DNA of 18,224 nt. Origin: CAZUNB01 sp964622235. Lineage in GTDB: Bacteria > Patescibacteriota > Saccharimonadia > Saccharimonadales > JAGPDM01. A program made the translations under genes and the position numbers. The notes under the pieces were generated by a model that saw nothing but the letters and a program-made list of their open reading frames with translations, searched no databases and was not told the DNA's origin. Positions 1 to 7,532 of the stretch are shown one piece after another (position 1 is the stretch's first letter; each line of letters opens with the position of its first letter). The stretch spans positions 1 to 18,224 of the forward strand of contig CAZUNB010000020.1 in assembly GCA_964622235.1 (NCBI GenBank), given 5' to 3'.

Positions 1-2
1 GA

Positions 3-203
3 CTCGGAGCTCTTTTACGTAGCAGACCGCTACCACTTGTTCACGGGATGCCGGCAGGAATCGATGAAAGAACTATATGGGTAAATCAGTATCGCTCCAA
101 GACGCTATCTAGGTCAGTTCAAGCGCTCACTCGCAGGAGAGAGATAAGTACGCTAGTAAAGCAAACTAGAGTAGCATCATACCAACTTCCAGCATTAGCG
201 TGA
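3..203 (+). CDS. Possible 3' end of an unidentified CDS cut by the window edge
   Basis: A plus-strand frame is open from the window edge (position 3) through 66 codons to a TGA at 201-203. The translation is basic, contains GMPAGIDERTIW near residue 16, and ends in QLPALA. I do not recognise a family. It would be convergent with the flavodoxin gene that ends at 243, leaving about 40 nt with no clear terminator. An open run of this length can occur by chance, and the start lies outside the window, so this is tentative. I saw no better frame for 1-242 on the other strand. Confidence 0.3.
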   Translation, partial: LGALLRSRPLPLVHGMPAGIDERTIWVNQYRSKTLSRSVQALTRRREISTLVKQTRVASYQLPALA

Positions 204-242
204 GAAAGCCTCATTGCAAACTAGTCATAGAAACAGTTCATG

Positions 243-974
243 CTATCTGTACTCTGGATTTTCGAGACCGAAACGATTGCCATTTTTCCATGCAGTTTGC
301 TGATTACCATAGACCGGAAAGCCACCATTATCTTTAAGCATTTTTGCCATGTGCATGAGATTGTAAGTCATGAAAGTTGTGTTCTTGTTAGTGAAGTCGT
401 TGTCAAAACCAGCCCGACTACCATCGTCTAATTTATCACCATAGCTCGGACCAGGACCAGCTTCGCCAAGCCACGTCGAATCAACCTGTGGTGGAATTGT
501 GTAGCCAATGTGATGCAGGCTATAAAGAACGTTCATCGCCACATGCTTCGCACCATCTTCGTTACCCGTAATCAAGCAACCTCCAACTTTTCCGTAATAG
601 ATATACTGACCATCGTCATTAAGTTGACCTGAGTTTGAGTAGAGCCTTTCAACGACCTGAGTACAAACTGAAGATTTATCCCCCAACCAGATAGGCGAAC
701 CAAGCACGAGGATATCTGCTCCATTAACTCTTTTAAACAGCTCAGGCCAATCGTCTTTATTGTAACCAGCTTCTGTCATGTCTGGCTGCATGCCATGGGC
801 AATATCAAGATCAACGACTCGGACTGTTTCAGCTTCAACTCCGTTCTTTTCCATAAGGTTTTTCGAAAGATTAATCAAACTATCTGTGTGGGAGTTTTTT
901 GGTGATTTATTCAGCGTACAGTTCAAAAACAACGCCCTAAGACCGCTAAAGTCTGGTTTATTACTATTGGTCAT
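243..974 (-). CDS. Flavodoxin-fold NAD(P)H-dependent FMN reductase family protein
   Basis: The protein has a flavodoxin-like fold. An N-terminal strand, ALFLNCTLN, leads into KSPKNSHTDSL, the loop expected to hold the FMN phosphate. A central VLGSPIWLGDKSS segment is typical of NADPH-dependent FMN reductase/flavodoxin-2 family members, which reduce quinones, nitro compounds or flavins in the cytosol. The substrate cannot be told. The frame can be extended to a GTG at 998, but the ATG at 974 is preferred: AGAGG lies about 8 nt upstream, and the -10 box at 1004-1009 would start the transcript near 997, at the GTG itself. From 974 the protein has 243 residues. It starts 49 nt after hisS on the same strand and has its own promoter, so it may be co-transcribed or independent. 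The family is fairly sure; the reaction is not. Confidence 0.75.
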   Translation of the reverse strand: MTNSNKPDFSGLRALFLNCTLNKSPKNSHTDSLINLSKNLMEKNGVEAETVRVVDLDIAHGMQPDMTEAGYNKDDWPELFKRVNGADILVLGSPIWLGDKSSVCTQVVERLYSNSGQLNDDGQYIYYGKVGGCLITGNEDGAKHVAMNVLYSLHHIGYTIPPQVDSTWLGEAGPGPSYGDKLDDGSRAGFDNDFTNKNTTFMTYNLMHMAKMLKDNGGFPVYGNQQTAWKNGNRFGLENPEYR

Positions 975-1003
975 AATTGCTACCTCTTTTAGTTGCACTT
1001 TAT

Positions 1004-1009
1004 ATTATA
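1004..1009 (-). promoter_or_regulatory. -10 box of the flavodoxin-family gene
   Basis: On the minus strand TGCTATAAT is an extended -10 with a perfect TATAAT. It lies in the short gap after the hisS stop. No good -35 is visible 16 to 18 nt upstream. The predicted start of transcription is near 997, leaving about 23 nt of leader that contains AGAGG before the ATG at 974. Confidence 0.5.
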
Positions 1010-1023
1010 GCAAGCAATGCAAC

Positions 1024-2172
1024 CTAGCTTTGCTCGAAAAGTGTAATTTGCTCGTCTTTGAAACCAAGTTTTTTGGCAGCTTTGAACTGTTTATCTATTT
1101 TACGCCCCGAGAGATCAACCGCTATATTCTGGCCATCTGCTCTAAGCTTTTGCGCATAGGTTTGTGCTAAATTAAATTGGTCGTTTTCTACCATTAAATA
1201 CATATCATTTTTTGTCGGAAGATTAGGTGTAAGTCCGTGGCTTTCCAAGAAGTTCTGCATAGTAACGTCACCAGGGGCTATCCCTATTGTAGGCACTGGT
1301 TCTACACCGAACATACCGACCAAACCATCGTAACGTCCGCCGCCAAACATGGCTCGGTTATTCTCTGGGTTGAGGTCGAACACTTCAAAAACAATATCGG
1401 TATAGTAGTCAAAACCACGGGCGATAGTCGGTACAAAGCGAACATTGTTGATACCTGCTCCTTTAGCACGAGATATTAAGGTATCGATGCCTTTATTGGT
1501 TGTGTTGCCAGCTAAAAAACCCTGAATAACTTCTGGCTTTCCAACTAATGACGATAACCGATTAGCGAATTCATCTTGCGATAGTTTATCATGGACATCT
1601 ATCAGCCGAACAACGTCCTGTGATTCACCTTTAGGCTCTGATACCTCAATTATTTCGTTCAAAAGCTTTCGCGAGTTTATTCGTATTTCGAACATATCTT
1701 CAGTTGCACCAAAAACTTCAACGAGCCGATGAGAAGCTAGTAGAATTTCAACTTCGGCCTCAATACCAGCCACTCCAAACATATCAAGGTTCAGCTGCCA
1801 GAACTCGCGAGTTCGACCTCGCTGCATCCGTTCATAACGAAAACAATTAGGAATGCTAAATAATCGCAGCGGATAACCAAGCTCCTGACGACGAGCTGCA
1901 ACCATACGACTAACAGTCGGTGTCATCTCTGGGCGGAGCGTGACATCACGCCCACCACGATCGGTAAAGCTAAAAGTCTGCTCCTTAACAATCTCTTCGC
2001 TTGTTTTCGCAGTGTAGAGTTCCAAAGGCTCGATAACACTCGCTTCATACTCCTCATACCCAAAGCTCTGACAAACTTCGCGCCATTTACTGAAAATATA
2101 TTCACGCAGACGAAAATCTTCCGGATAGAAATCCCTTGTGCCTTTATACGGCTGTGTTGAAATCTTACTCAT
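1024..2172 (-). CDS. hisS: Histidyl-tRNA synthetase (class II), C-terminally shortened
   Basis: This enzyme charges tRNA-His with histidine in the cytosol. Class II catalytic-core motifs are visible: YKGTRDFYPED near residue 9, TLRPEMT at 78-84, motif 2 FRYERMQRGR at 111-120, QLNLDMFG at 126-133, the histidine-A motif ARGFDYYTD at 251-259, and GGGRYDGL at 277-284. The usual GLERL of motif 3 reads IAPGDVTM here, a variant I associate with a plastid-type/Patescibacteria HisS subfamily. The length is 382 residues against roughly 420 usual. The anticodon-binding domain starts near 322 but stops after KKLGFKDEQ, so its end is missing. Retention of the catalytic arginine (R252) argues for a true synthetase rather than HisZ. 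However, the his operon nearby encodes a short-form HisG that normally needs HisZ, so a dual role is possible. A GGAG lies 5 nt before the ATG. Confidence 0.85.
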   Translation of the reverse strand: MSKISTQPYKGTRDFYPEDFRLREYIFSKWREVCQSFGYEEYEASVIEPLELYTAKTSEEIVKEQTFSFTDRGGRDVTLRPEMTPTVSRMVAARRQELGYPLRLFSIPNCFRYERMQRGRTREFWQLNLDMFGVAGIEAEVEILLASHRLVEVFGATEDMFEIRINSRKLLNEIIEVSEPKGESQDVVRLIDVHDKLSQDEFANRLSSLVGKPEVIQGFLAGNTTNKGIDTLISRAKGAGINNVRFVPTIARGFDYYTDIVFEVFDLNPENNRAMFGGGRYDGLVGMFGVEPVPTIGIAPGDVTMQNFLESHGLTPNLPTKNDMYLMVENDQFNLAQTYAQKLRADGQNIAVDLSGRKIDKQFKAAKKLGFKDEQITLFEQS

Positions 2173-2258
2173 ATAATCTCCACTATATCATTTACGTTGC
2201 TGCATTTAGTAATCGAAGATGCTGAAGAGTCATAATCTATCTTTCAATCAGCTATTAG

Positions 2259-2264
2259 TATACT
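2259..2264 (+). promoter_or_regulatory. -10 box of a possibly leaderless gene
   Basis: TATACT sits inside the palindrome TAGTATACTA (2257-2266), 9 nt before the ATG at 2274, with no Shine-Dalgarno sequence between. Transcription would begin about 3 nt before the start codon, suggesting a leaderless mRNA. The same palindrome recurs upstream of the tRNA-Leu gene. The -35 region is weak. Confidence 0.4.
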
Positions 2265-2273
2265 ATTCCATAA

Positions 2274-2564
2274 ATGAATTACATTTTGTACATCCCGTTT
2301 CTTATCGTTTTAATCATTCTTTTCAAGAAAAAACTAATTTCAAGAGATGTCTTTATTCTGATAGTCGGAGTTATCCTATTTTCTACAGCCTCAGAAGAAC
2401 TCAACGCTATGGGCTATATACGTGATCTAGGAAGCGACCAGCTAATCAAGGATTACGAGCTCTATTCTAGAGGACCATGGTTCCGACTATTTTTAGGAGC
2501 CTCGCTAATCGGAATAACTACTCTTAGCATAGCTTTCAAAAAGCCCATTAAATCAAACAAATAA
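2274..2564 (+). CDS. Small predicted membrane protein of unknown function
   Basis: The 96-residue product is hydrophobic in three stretches: about residues 2-17, 26-38 and 69-87. Between the second and third lies a polar loop (SEELNAMGYIRDLGSDQ). The Lys/Arg clusters KKK (18-20) and the C-terminal KKPIKSNK fit ends lying in the cytosol. I recognise no family. It is transcribed away from hisS, 101 nt from the hisS start, and converges on the 55-codon membrane gene ending at 2584. There is no Shine-Dalgarno sequence; the -10 box just upstream suggests leaderless translation. An overlapping 68-codon frame starting at 2219 lacks membrane character and is probably spurious. The hydrophobic pattern supports a real protein, but no function can be given. 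Confidence 0.6.
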   Translation: MNYILYIPFLIVLIILFKKKLISRDVFILIVGVILFSTASEELNAMGYIRDLGSDQLIKDYELYSRGPWFRLFLGASLIGITTLSIAFKKPIKSNK

Positions 2565-2583
2565 TTTCATTGATCAAGTAGCA

Positions 2584-2751
2584 TCAGGGCAAGAAAAATA
2601 TGACTGCTACGGCAGCCATCAACAACAGAACAAGTGATACTATAAAAACTCGCAGCTGCATATAATTCAATGACTTTTGCTCTGCAATTTCAGGCAAGAT
2701 GATGACAAAACCTAGAGCGATTACCCCGGCCCCAATTATAATTGCAAGCAT
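2584..2751 (-). CDS. 55-residue membrane protein at the end of the his operon
   Basis: A short minus-strand frame starts at ATG 2751-2749 and ends with TGA at 2584-2586. It starts 5 nt after the hisIE stop, so it would be the last gene of the his transcript. The product has two clear transmembrane segments: residues 2-19 (LAIIIGAGVIALGFVIIL) and about 35-54 (rich in V, L and A, ending in IFFLP). A short polar loop, PEIAEQKSLNYMQLR, separates them. There is no strong Shine-Dalgarno sequence beyond AAGAG inside the hisIE end, so translation would depend on coupling. I recognise no family. The two hydrophobic spans and the tight spacing are the case for it. A link to histidine, for example export, is only a guess. 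Confidence 0.5.
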   Translation of the reverse strand: MLAIIIGAGVIALGFVIILPEIAEQKSLNYMQLRVFIVSLVLLLMAAVAVIFFLP

Positions 2752-2756
2752 GGCGC

Positions 2757-3371
2757 TTATAATTGCTCTTTTCTTTTATTCCGTTGTTTGAGTACGTCTA
2801 AGACTTTATCAAATGCTACGTCTTTTTCTGCTAGTAGAACCAATAGGTGATAGATGAGGTCACCTGACTCTTCGGCTAAACGTTGTTTGGTTTCAATTCT
2901 TGCTGCTTGTACAACTTCAGCTGATTCCTCTTCTACTTTAGCAATTATCTTTTCAAGTCCTTTGGTGAATAACTCTGTTGTGTATGAGTCAGTAGGCATC
3001 AATGCTTTTCGCTCTTCAATCAACCTAGAAAGCTCTCCTAAAAAATCTGTTATATCTACCTGCGAGGCAAAACACGAATACTCACCAGTGTGGCAAGTTG
3101 GACCACTAGAATTTGCTTGAATTAAAATAGTATCCTTATCGCAATCTAGCTCAGACGAAACATATTCTAATATATTTCCAGACTCTTCTCCCTTTTGCCA
3201 AAGACGATTCTTGGTTCTTGAGAAAAATGTCACTTTTTTAGTCTTTATCGTCTGTTCAAGAGCTCCACGACTCATAAAGCCAACCATTAAAACAGACTTT
3301 GACTTCGTATCTTGCACAACCGCAGGTATTAATCCGTTCATCTTTTCAAAATCTACAATATCTATGTTCAC
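2757..3371 (-). CDS. hisIE: Bifunctional phosphoribosyl-AMP cyclohydrolase / phosphoribosyl-ATP pyrophosphatase
   Basis: This enzyme catalyses steps 2 and 3 of histidine synthesis: the HisE part hydrolyses phosphoribosyl-ATP to phosphoribosyl-AMP, and the HisI part opens the adenine ring. HisI is N-terminal (about 1-105), with VTFFSRTKNRLWQKGE at 47-62, the metal motif DCDKDT at 76-81, and the zinc cysteines in GPTCHTG (C93) and SCF (C100). HisE follows (about 110-204), with EEESAEVV (147-154) and EESGDLIYHLLVLL (167-180), the acidic metal-binding helices of the MazG-like fold. The length of 204 fits the usual fused protein. The start is GTG at 3371-3369, overlapping the hisAF TGA as GTGA, which implies coupled translation. 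The HisI-HisE order is the common bacterial one. Confidence 0.95.
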   Translation of the reverse strand: MNIDIVDFEKMNGLIPAVVQDTKSKSVLMVGFMSRGALEQTIKTKKVTFFSRTKNRLWQKGEESGNILEYVSSELDCDKDTILIQANSSGPTCHTGEYSCFASQVDITDFLGELSRLIEERKALMPTDSYTTELFTKGLEKIIAKVEEESAEVVQAARIETKQRLAEESGDLIYHLLVLLAEKDVAFDKVLDVLKQRNKRKEQL

Positions 3372-4840
3372 AGTCGTACCGTTATCCCTTTCTCTTTAAG
3401 ATTTTCTTTAACACATCTAATGGTTATTTGCCTACTATGGAACAAGCGAGCAGCCAAAGCCGCTGTAACTTTAGTCTTTTGGAAAACTTCAGAAAAATGA
3501 TCGACTCTACCGGCACCAGAACTGGCAATTACTGGAACATTTACCGCTCTACTAATCGTGTTTAAAAGGCGAATATCGAAACCCAGACCAGTACCATCAC
3601 GATCGAGACTATTAACCAAAAGCTCACCGACGCCGAGTTCAGCCATTTGCTCTGCAAACTCGATAGCATCAACTTCAGTCATTTCTGCACCACCCTTGAT
3701 TGCGACCTTCCAGCTATTTCCATCTTGTTTTACGTCTATGGATACTACGATTGCCTGTGCTCCAAACTGTTCAACTGCTGATTGGACAAAGTTTGCATCT
3801 AATATTGCAGCTGAACCAATTGATACTTTATCTGCACCGGCCGAGAGCAAATCATTAATATCTTTTGTTGTGGAAATACCACCACCTATCGTGAATGGAA
3901 TATTAATTGTTGCTGATAGTGTCTCCACTAGCTTCACTCGATTTTTACGAGCTTCAACTGTTGCGGCTATATCGAGTAATATTAACTCATCAGCACTTTG
4001 TTCGGAGTAGTATTTTGCTAGCTCTAAGGGGTCGCCCATTTCTATAAAGTCTTTGAAGCCTGTGCCCTTAACAACTCGACCATCTTTCACGTCCAGACAA
4101 GCAATTACTCGTTTAGCCAATCCATTTCTTGACTGCATTTCAAACAATTCATTCAAATTTAGGCTGTTTTCATATATTGCTTTGCCGACAATTGCACCCT
4201 CTGCATTATTTGCTTTTAGCGAAGCTATGTCGCCAAGCGAAGCAACACCACCAGCAGCAATTACAGCAAAGCCATAATCTTGCCACTCTTGAACGAGTTT
4301 GTTGTTCGACCCAGTTTGTCGGCCATCTCTACTTATATCTGTCACTATGATCGTTTTTACGCCAATATCTAGCAATATCTGAGCAAACTCATCTGGTGAG
4401 ATACTAGATTCTTCAAGCCAACCATCGGTCGAAATATTCTTGTCACGAAAGTCAACACTGACAACTACCTTTTCGTTTCCAAAACTTTTAATCATTTCTC
4501 TCAAAACATCAGGTTTTTTAACAGCAATTGTACCAATTATAACTCGGTTGACCCCAATATCAAACAAGCCTTGAGCTGTTTCGAATGAACGAATTCCGCC
4601 GCCGACTTGAATTTTCATTTTAGTTTCTTCGATAATTTGTCTAATTAATGGCAAGCTATTGTTATCACCACTTTTTGCAGCATCTAGATCTATAATATGC
4701 AGCCATTGAGCTCCGTTATCTTTAAATTGTAGTGCGACTGAGATTGGATCATCAGCATAGTTCGTGACAGCATCAAAAGAGCCCTGGTCAAGCCTAACTA
4801 CTTTTCCGTCAAGAATATCTATAGCCGGGTAGATATTCAT
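3368..4840 (-). CDS. hisA-hisF: Fused HisA-HisF: ProFAR isomerase joined to imidazole glycerol phosphate synthase cyclase subunit
   Basis: A single uninterrupted 490-residue frame carries two complete (beta/alpha)8 barrels in tandem. Residues 1 to about 237 are HisA (step 4, isomerisation of ProFAR to PRFAR): PAIDILDGKVVRL with Asp8 and VVVSVDFRD with Asp130. Residues about 240-490 are HisF (step 5 cyclase, using ammonia from HisH): LAKRVIACLDVKDGRVVKG, with Asp250 and Asp369 matching HisF Asp11 and Asp130, IGGGIS at 318-323, and the ending EKGITVRL. HisF residue 1 aligns with Gly240, so there is essentially no linker and the original HisF start Met is gone. An internal ATG (codon 235, position 4138) has no Shine-Dalgarno sequence, so a separate HisF product seems unlikely. 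The ATG overlaps the hisH stop as ATGA. Both active sites look intact. Confidence 0.93.
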   Translation of the reverse strand: MNIYPAIDILDGKVVRLDQGSFDAVTNYADDPISVALQFKDNGAQWLHIIDLDAAKSGDNNSLPLIRQIIEETKMKIQVGGGIRSFETAQGLFDIGVNRVIIGTIAVKKPDVLREMIKSFGNEKVVVSVDFRDKNISTDGWLEESSISPDEFAQILLDIGVKTIIVTDISRDGRQTGSNNKLVQEWQDYGFAVIAAGGVASLGDIASLKANNAEGAIVGKAIYENSLNLNELFEMQSRNGLAKRVIACLDVKDGRVVKGTGFKDFIEMGDPLELAKYYSEQSADELILLDIAATVEARKNRVKLVETLSATINIPFTIGGGISTTKDINDLLSAGADKVSIGSAAILDANFVQSAVEQFGAQAIVVSIDVKQDGNSWKVAIKGGAEMTEVDAIEFAEQMAELGVGELLVNSLDRDGTGLGFDIRLLNTISRAVNVPVIASSGAGRVDHFSEVFQKTKVTAALAARLFHSRQITIRCVKENLKEKGITVRL

Positions 4841-5439
4841 GATTTTTTTACCATTTTTATAAAATTTTCTAATACTTTTTCACCTTGTTCTGCTGATTTT
4901 TCGGGATGAAATTGCACACCGAAAAAATTATCTTTTTCAACCGCAACTCCAAAACTTTCTCCGTAATTGGTGGTAGCAATAACGTTTGGACTATTCACAT
5001 CTACCACATAGCTGTTAGCAAAATAGAAATAAGAGTTATCGTTAAGCTCCTCGAACAGCTTGGATTGTTTCACTTGTATAACCTTATTCCACCCCATGTG
5101 TGGAATAGGTAAGCCACCGGATTGAAGTTTAGTGATATTACCTGAAATTATTCCTAACGCTTTTGTGTTGTCTTCTTCACTAGATTCAAAAAGTAGCTGC
5201 ATACCAAGGCAAATGCCAAGAAACGGCTGAGTCAACCTAGGAAGCAATATGTCTAGTCCACTCTTTTCAAGCGACTGCATCGCAGGACCAGCCCTTCCTT
5301 GCCCTGGAAAAATCACTGCGTCAGCGTTTTCAATTGTTTCTTTATCATCTGTAATCTTAAAATCTAATGCGCCTATGCGATTCAACGCATTTGCAACTGA
5401 ACCAATGTTTCCAGCTTGATAATCAACAATTGCAATCAA
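4837..5439 (-). CDS. hisH: Imidazole glycerol phosphate synthase, glutamine amidotransferase subunit
   Basis: HisH hydrolyses glutamine and channels ammonia to HisF for imidazole glycerol phosphate formation. It is a class I glutaminase. The nucleophile is Cys77 in GICLGMQ, and the triad is completed by His178 and Glu180 in VQFHPEKS. The oxyanion-strand region reads PGQGRAGPAM (45-54) where PGVGAFGDAM is more usual. The length of 200 is normal. The start codon is TTG at 5439-5437, overlapping the hisB TGA as TTGA. It is chosen because the family begins MIAIVDY at exactly this point. Its partner HisF is encoded next, as part of the HisA-HisF fusion, so this HisH must dock on a barrel with HisA attached to its N-terminus. 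Confidence 0.95.
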   Translation of the reverse strand: MIAIVDYQAGNIGSVANALNRIGALDFKITDDKETIENADAVIFPGQGRAGPAMQSLEKSGLDILLPRLTQPFLGICLGMQLLFESSEEDNTKALGIISGNITKLQSGGLPIPHMGWNKVIQVKQSKLFEELNDNSYFYFANSYVVDVNSPNVIATTNYGESFGVAVEKDNFFGVQFHPEKSAEQGEKVLENFIKMVKKS

Positions 5440-6026
5440 ATCGTACCTTTGGTAGACGGCATTAATTCTTTATTGCGTGGGTCTTGAGACAAAGCAAAAC
5501 GTAATGATCGACCAACTGACTTAAATATCGCTTCGGCTTTATGGTGATCATTTTTTCCGTATCGTAGATTAATGTGTAAATTAGCTCGGAGGTTATCGGC
5601 AAAAGAGTAGAAGAAGTGCTCAAACATCTCTGTCGGCATATCGTTAATATTTTCTCGTGTGAAATCAACGTCCCAGACGAAGTAAAATCGTCCACCAAGA
5701 TCAAGCGCAACTTCAGCCAATGTTTCATCCATTGGCATCAGAAAACCGTATCGTTCTATACCACGTTTATCACCAAGTGCTTCTGAGATGGCTTGACCAA
5801 GAGCAATACCAACATCTTCAATCGTGTGGTGGTCGTCTTTTTCTAAATCACCTTTCGCACATAAATTGATATCAATCAATGAATGTTTTGAGAGTAGTTC
5901 AAGCATGTGATCAAGAAATCCAACACCTGTGTTAATTTCGTATTGTCCGGTTCCGTCAAGATTTACGGTGACAGATATCTGAGTCTCGTTGGTGTCTCGA
6001 TTAATTGTGGCTTTGCGTGTCTTCAT
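5436..6026 (-). CDS. hisB: Imidazoleglycerol-phosphate dehydratase
   Basis: HisB catalyses step 6, dehydrating imidazole glycerol phosphate to imidazole acetol phosphate, as a manganese-dependent oligomer. The 196-residue, single-domain form is seen. Metal motifs from the internal duplication are clear: GFLDHML at 36-42, DDHHTIED at 64-71, EHFFYSF at 136-142 and NDHHKAEAIFK at 159-169. It lacks the N-terminal phosphatase domain found in enterobacterial HisB; that domain is the separate gene just upstream, which it overlaps by 26 nt. AAGGA lies about 9 nt before the ATG at 6026. Confidence 0.96.
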   Translation of the reverse strand: MKTRKATINRDTNETQISVTVNLDGTGQYEINTGVGFLDHMLELLSKHSLIDINLCAKGDLEKDDHHTIEDVGIALGQAISEALGDKRGIERYGFLMPMDETLAEVALDLGGRFYFVWDVDFTRENINDMPTEMFEHFFYSFADNLRANLHINLRYGKNDHHKAEAIFKSVGRSLRFALSQDPRNKELMPSTKGTI

Positions 6027-6462
6027 AACTAAATCCTTTATTTGTTTCTATTTTAATAACTCTGATTTGGAGATTCGATGCTAGGTCAACGTCGCTTTGT
6101 CGGTCACCAATTACGATAGAGTCCTTGTCGATATCCAGTTCCTCGACCAGCTTAGTTTGAGGTTTACGACAGATGCAATTTTCTTCTGGCATGTGGGGAC
6201 AAAGAAAAATATCTTTAAACGCTATTCCTTTTTGCTCACACGTCTCCAAAAACTCGCACTGAACACGGTCAAAATTATCTTGAGGGTTCATTGGCGTGCC
6301 AAGTCCGTCTTGGTTGCTAACCATTACAAGCCCGTAGCCATTCATTTGAAGTTCCAATAAAGCATCCTCTACGCCCGGCAATAGTTCTGAACTAACAACA
6401 GTATAATCGGTCTGAGGCTCATAAAGAAGTGTTCCATCTCTATCTAGAAATGCGTATTTCAT
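6001..6462 (-). CDS. hisB-N: Histidinol-phosphatase, HAD type (stand-alone HisB N-terminal domain)
   Basis: It removes phosphate from L-histidinol phosphate (step 8). The 153-residue protein closely follows the N-terminal domain of enterobacterial HisB. It has the HAD nucleophile motif DRDGT (Asp7, Asp9), motif II VSNQDGLGT at 48-56, the zinc site CPHMPEENCICRKP with Cys88, His90, Cys96 and Cys98, and motif IV VIGDRQSDV at 117-125. The related enzyme GmhB (heptose bisphosphate phosphatase) shares this fold, but the his operon position and the NQDGLGT loop favour histidinol phosphate. It starts at ATG 6462, overlapping the hisC stop as ATGA, and overlaps hisB by 26 nt. The enterobacterial fusion is thus present as two overlapping genes in the same order. 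Confidence 0.92.
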   Translation of the reverse strand: MKYAFLDRDGTLLYEPQTDYTVVSSELLPGVEDALLELQMNGYGLVMVSNQDGLGTPMNPQDNFDRVQCEFLETCEQKGIAFKDIFLCPHMPEENCICRKPQTKLVEELDIDKDSIVIGDRQSDVDLASNLQIRVIKIETNKGFSYEDTQSHN

Positions 6463-7532
6463 AAAACGACCTGCCTATAAGTTTCCATAAATTTTTCCAT
6501 TAGACTTACCGGACCAATTGTTACTCGTAGCGATCCTTCGATCCCTGGTTTGTCTTGGATGCGTACCCTGAAACCGGCTTGGGCAAGCTTCTCGTAGACT
6601 TTTTTGAATTTTGGAGGCTGGATTAAAACAAAATTTGCAGCCGAACCCTCGATAAATGGGACTCCATTTTCTCTAAAGAAATCTTCAACCATCGGCTTCG
6701 ATCGATTCATCACTTCTTCGGCTCTAGCTTTAACTAAACCACCTTGACCAATCCTGGCTGCTGCAATCTGATAACTAAGCTGCGGAATATCATATGGGCT
6801 GGCATTTCGTCGTAGAACATCAGCAGCTTCTTGGCTAGATACGGTATAACCAAGACGAATACTTGCCAAGCCCCATGCTTTCGAAAATGTACGTGTCACA
6901 ATGATGTTCGGAAACTCGGCAATTTGGTCAACAGAAGAAACACCAGAAAATTCCGAATATGCCTCGTCGATAAGAATCGTTACCGTTGGGTTTTCACCAG
7001 CAATGCGAGCTATCGATTCTTTACTCAGTAGCGAACCGGTTGGGCTATTCGGATTACAAAGAACAATCATCTCTGTGTCCTTCGTTACGGCATCTTGTAT
7101 TGCTTCTTCAGAATATTCCTGTCCCGGCTGCATGAAAGACACTCTGACTTCTTTAACTCCAGCTTGTGCGGTATAAACATCGTACATTGCGTAACTTGGT
7201 GTCGGCAGAATTACTTCGCCAGGCTTTTCGGGCGTCGTGAATACACGAAATACAAGATCTAGCGCTCTATCAGAACCATTAGCCAATACAATCTGTTCTG
7301 GAGTCACCCCGATATTTGTAGCGATTCCATCCAGAAGTGTAGTACCGTACTCTGGGTAAGCATTTGGCTGAGTGTCCGTTACTGATAAATCTTCAGGAAC
7401 AGGCCATTCATTAAAATCGAGCAGCCAATCTGATCTAGTTTCACCACTTCCGGCTCTTCTCCCCGCAACAGGCGGATGGTACGCTGGTGTGTTTAAGGCT
7501 CTTTGATTTGGTAGATTTTTCTGATTATACAT
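6459..7532 (-). CDS. hisC: Histidinol-phosphate aminotransferase
   Basis: HisC is a PLP enzyme of the fold-type I aspartate aminotransferase family. It transfers the amino group of glutamate to imidazole acetol phosphate (step 7). Visible features are the substrate/PLP-contacting NPNSPTG (161-167), DEAYSEF (189-195) with the PLP-contacting Asp and Tyr, the Schiff-base lysine Lys218 in TRTFSKAWGLASIRLGY, and Arg in SLRVTIG near the C-terminus for carboxylate binding. The length of 357 is normal. GGAG lies 7 nt before the ATG at 7532, inside the end of hisD, and the two genes overlap by 8 nt. The N-terminus, with PPVAGRRAGSGETR, seems slightly longer and more basic than I would expect. Confidence 0.95.
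   Translation of the reverse strand: MYNQKNLPNQRALNTPAYHPPVAGRRAGSGETRSDWLLDFNEWPVPEDLSVTDTQPNAYPEYGTTLLDGIATNIGVTPEQIVLANGSDRALDLVFRVFTTPEKPGEVILPTPSYAMYDVYTAQAGVKEVRVSFMQPGQEYSEEAIQDAVTKDTEMIVLCNPNSPTGSLLSKESIARIAGENPTVTILIDEAYSEFSGVSSVDQIAEFPNIIVTRTFSKAWGLASIRLGYTVSSQEAADVLRRNASPYDIPQLSYQIAAARIGQGGLVKARAEEVMNRSKPMVEDFFRENGVPFIEGSAANFVLIQPPKFKKVYEKLAQAGFRVRIQDKPGIEGSLRVTIGPVSLMEKFMETYRQVVL

Noticed and set aside
778..1170. 130-codon plus-strand frame over the flavodoxin and hisS ends
   Set aside because: It lies antisense to two genes with clear protein motifs and shows no family features.
2219..2425. 68-codon frame overlapping the small membrane-protein gene
   Set aside because: The competing frame at 2274 has three hydrophobic segments and a well-placed -10 box; this one has neither.
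3558..4010. 150-codon plus-strand frame opposite hisAF
   Set aside because: It is antisense to well-conserved HisF sequence and has serine/proline/alanine-rich shadow composition.
4136..4138. Internal start for a separate HisF
   Set aside because: The ATG at codon 235 has no Shine-Dalgarno sequence and the frame runs through unbroken, so a fusion is the simpler reading.
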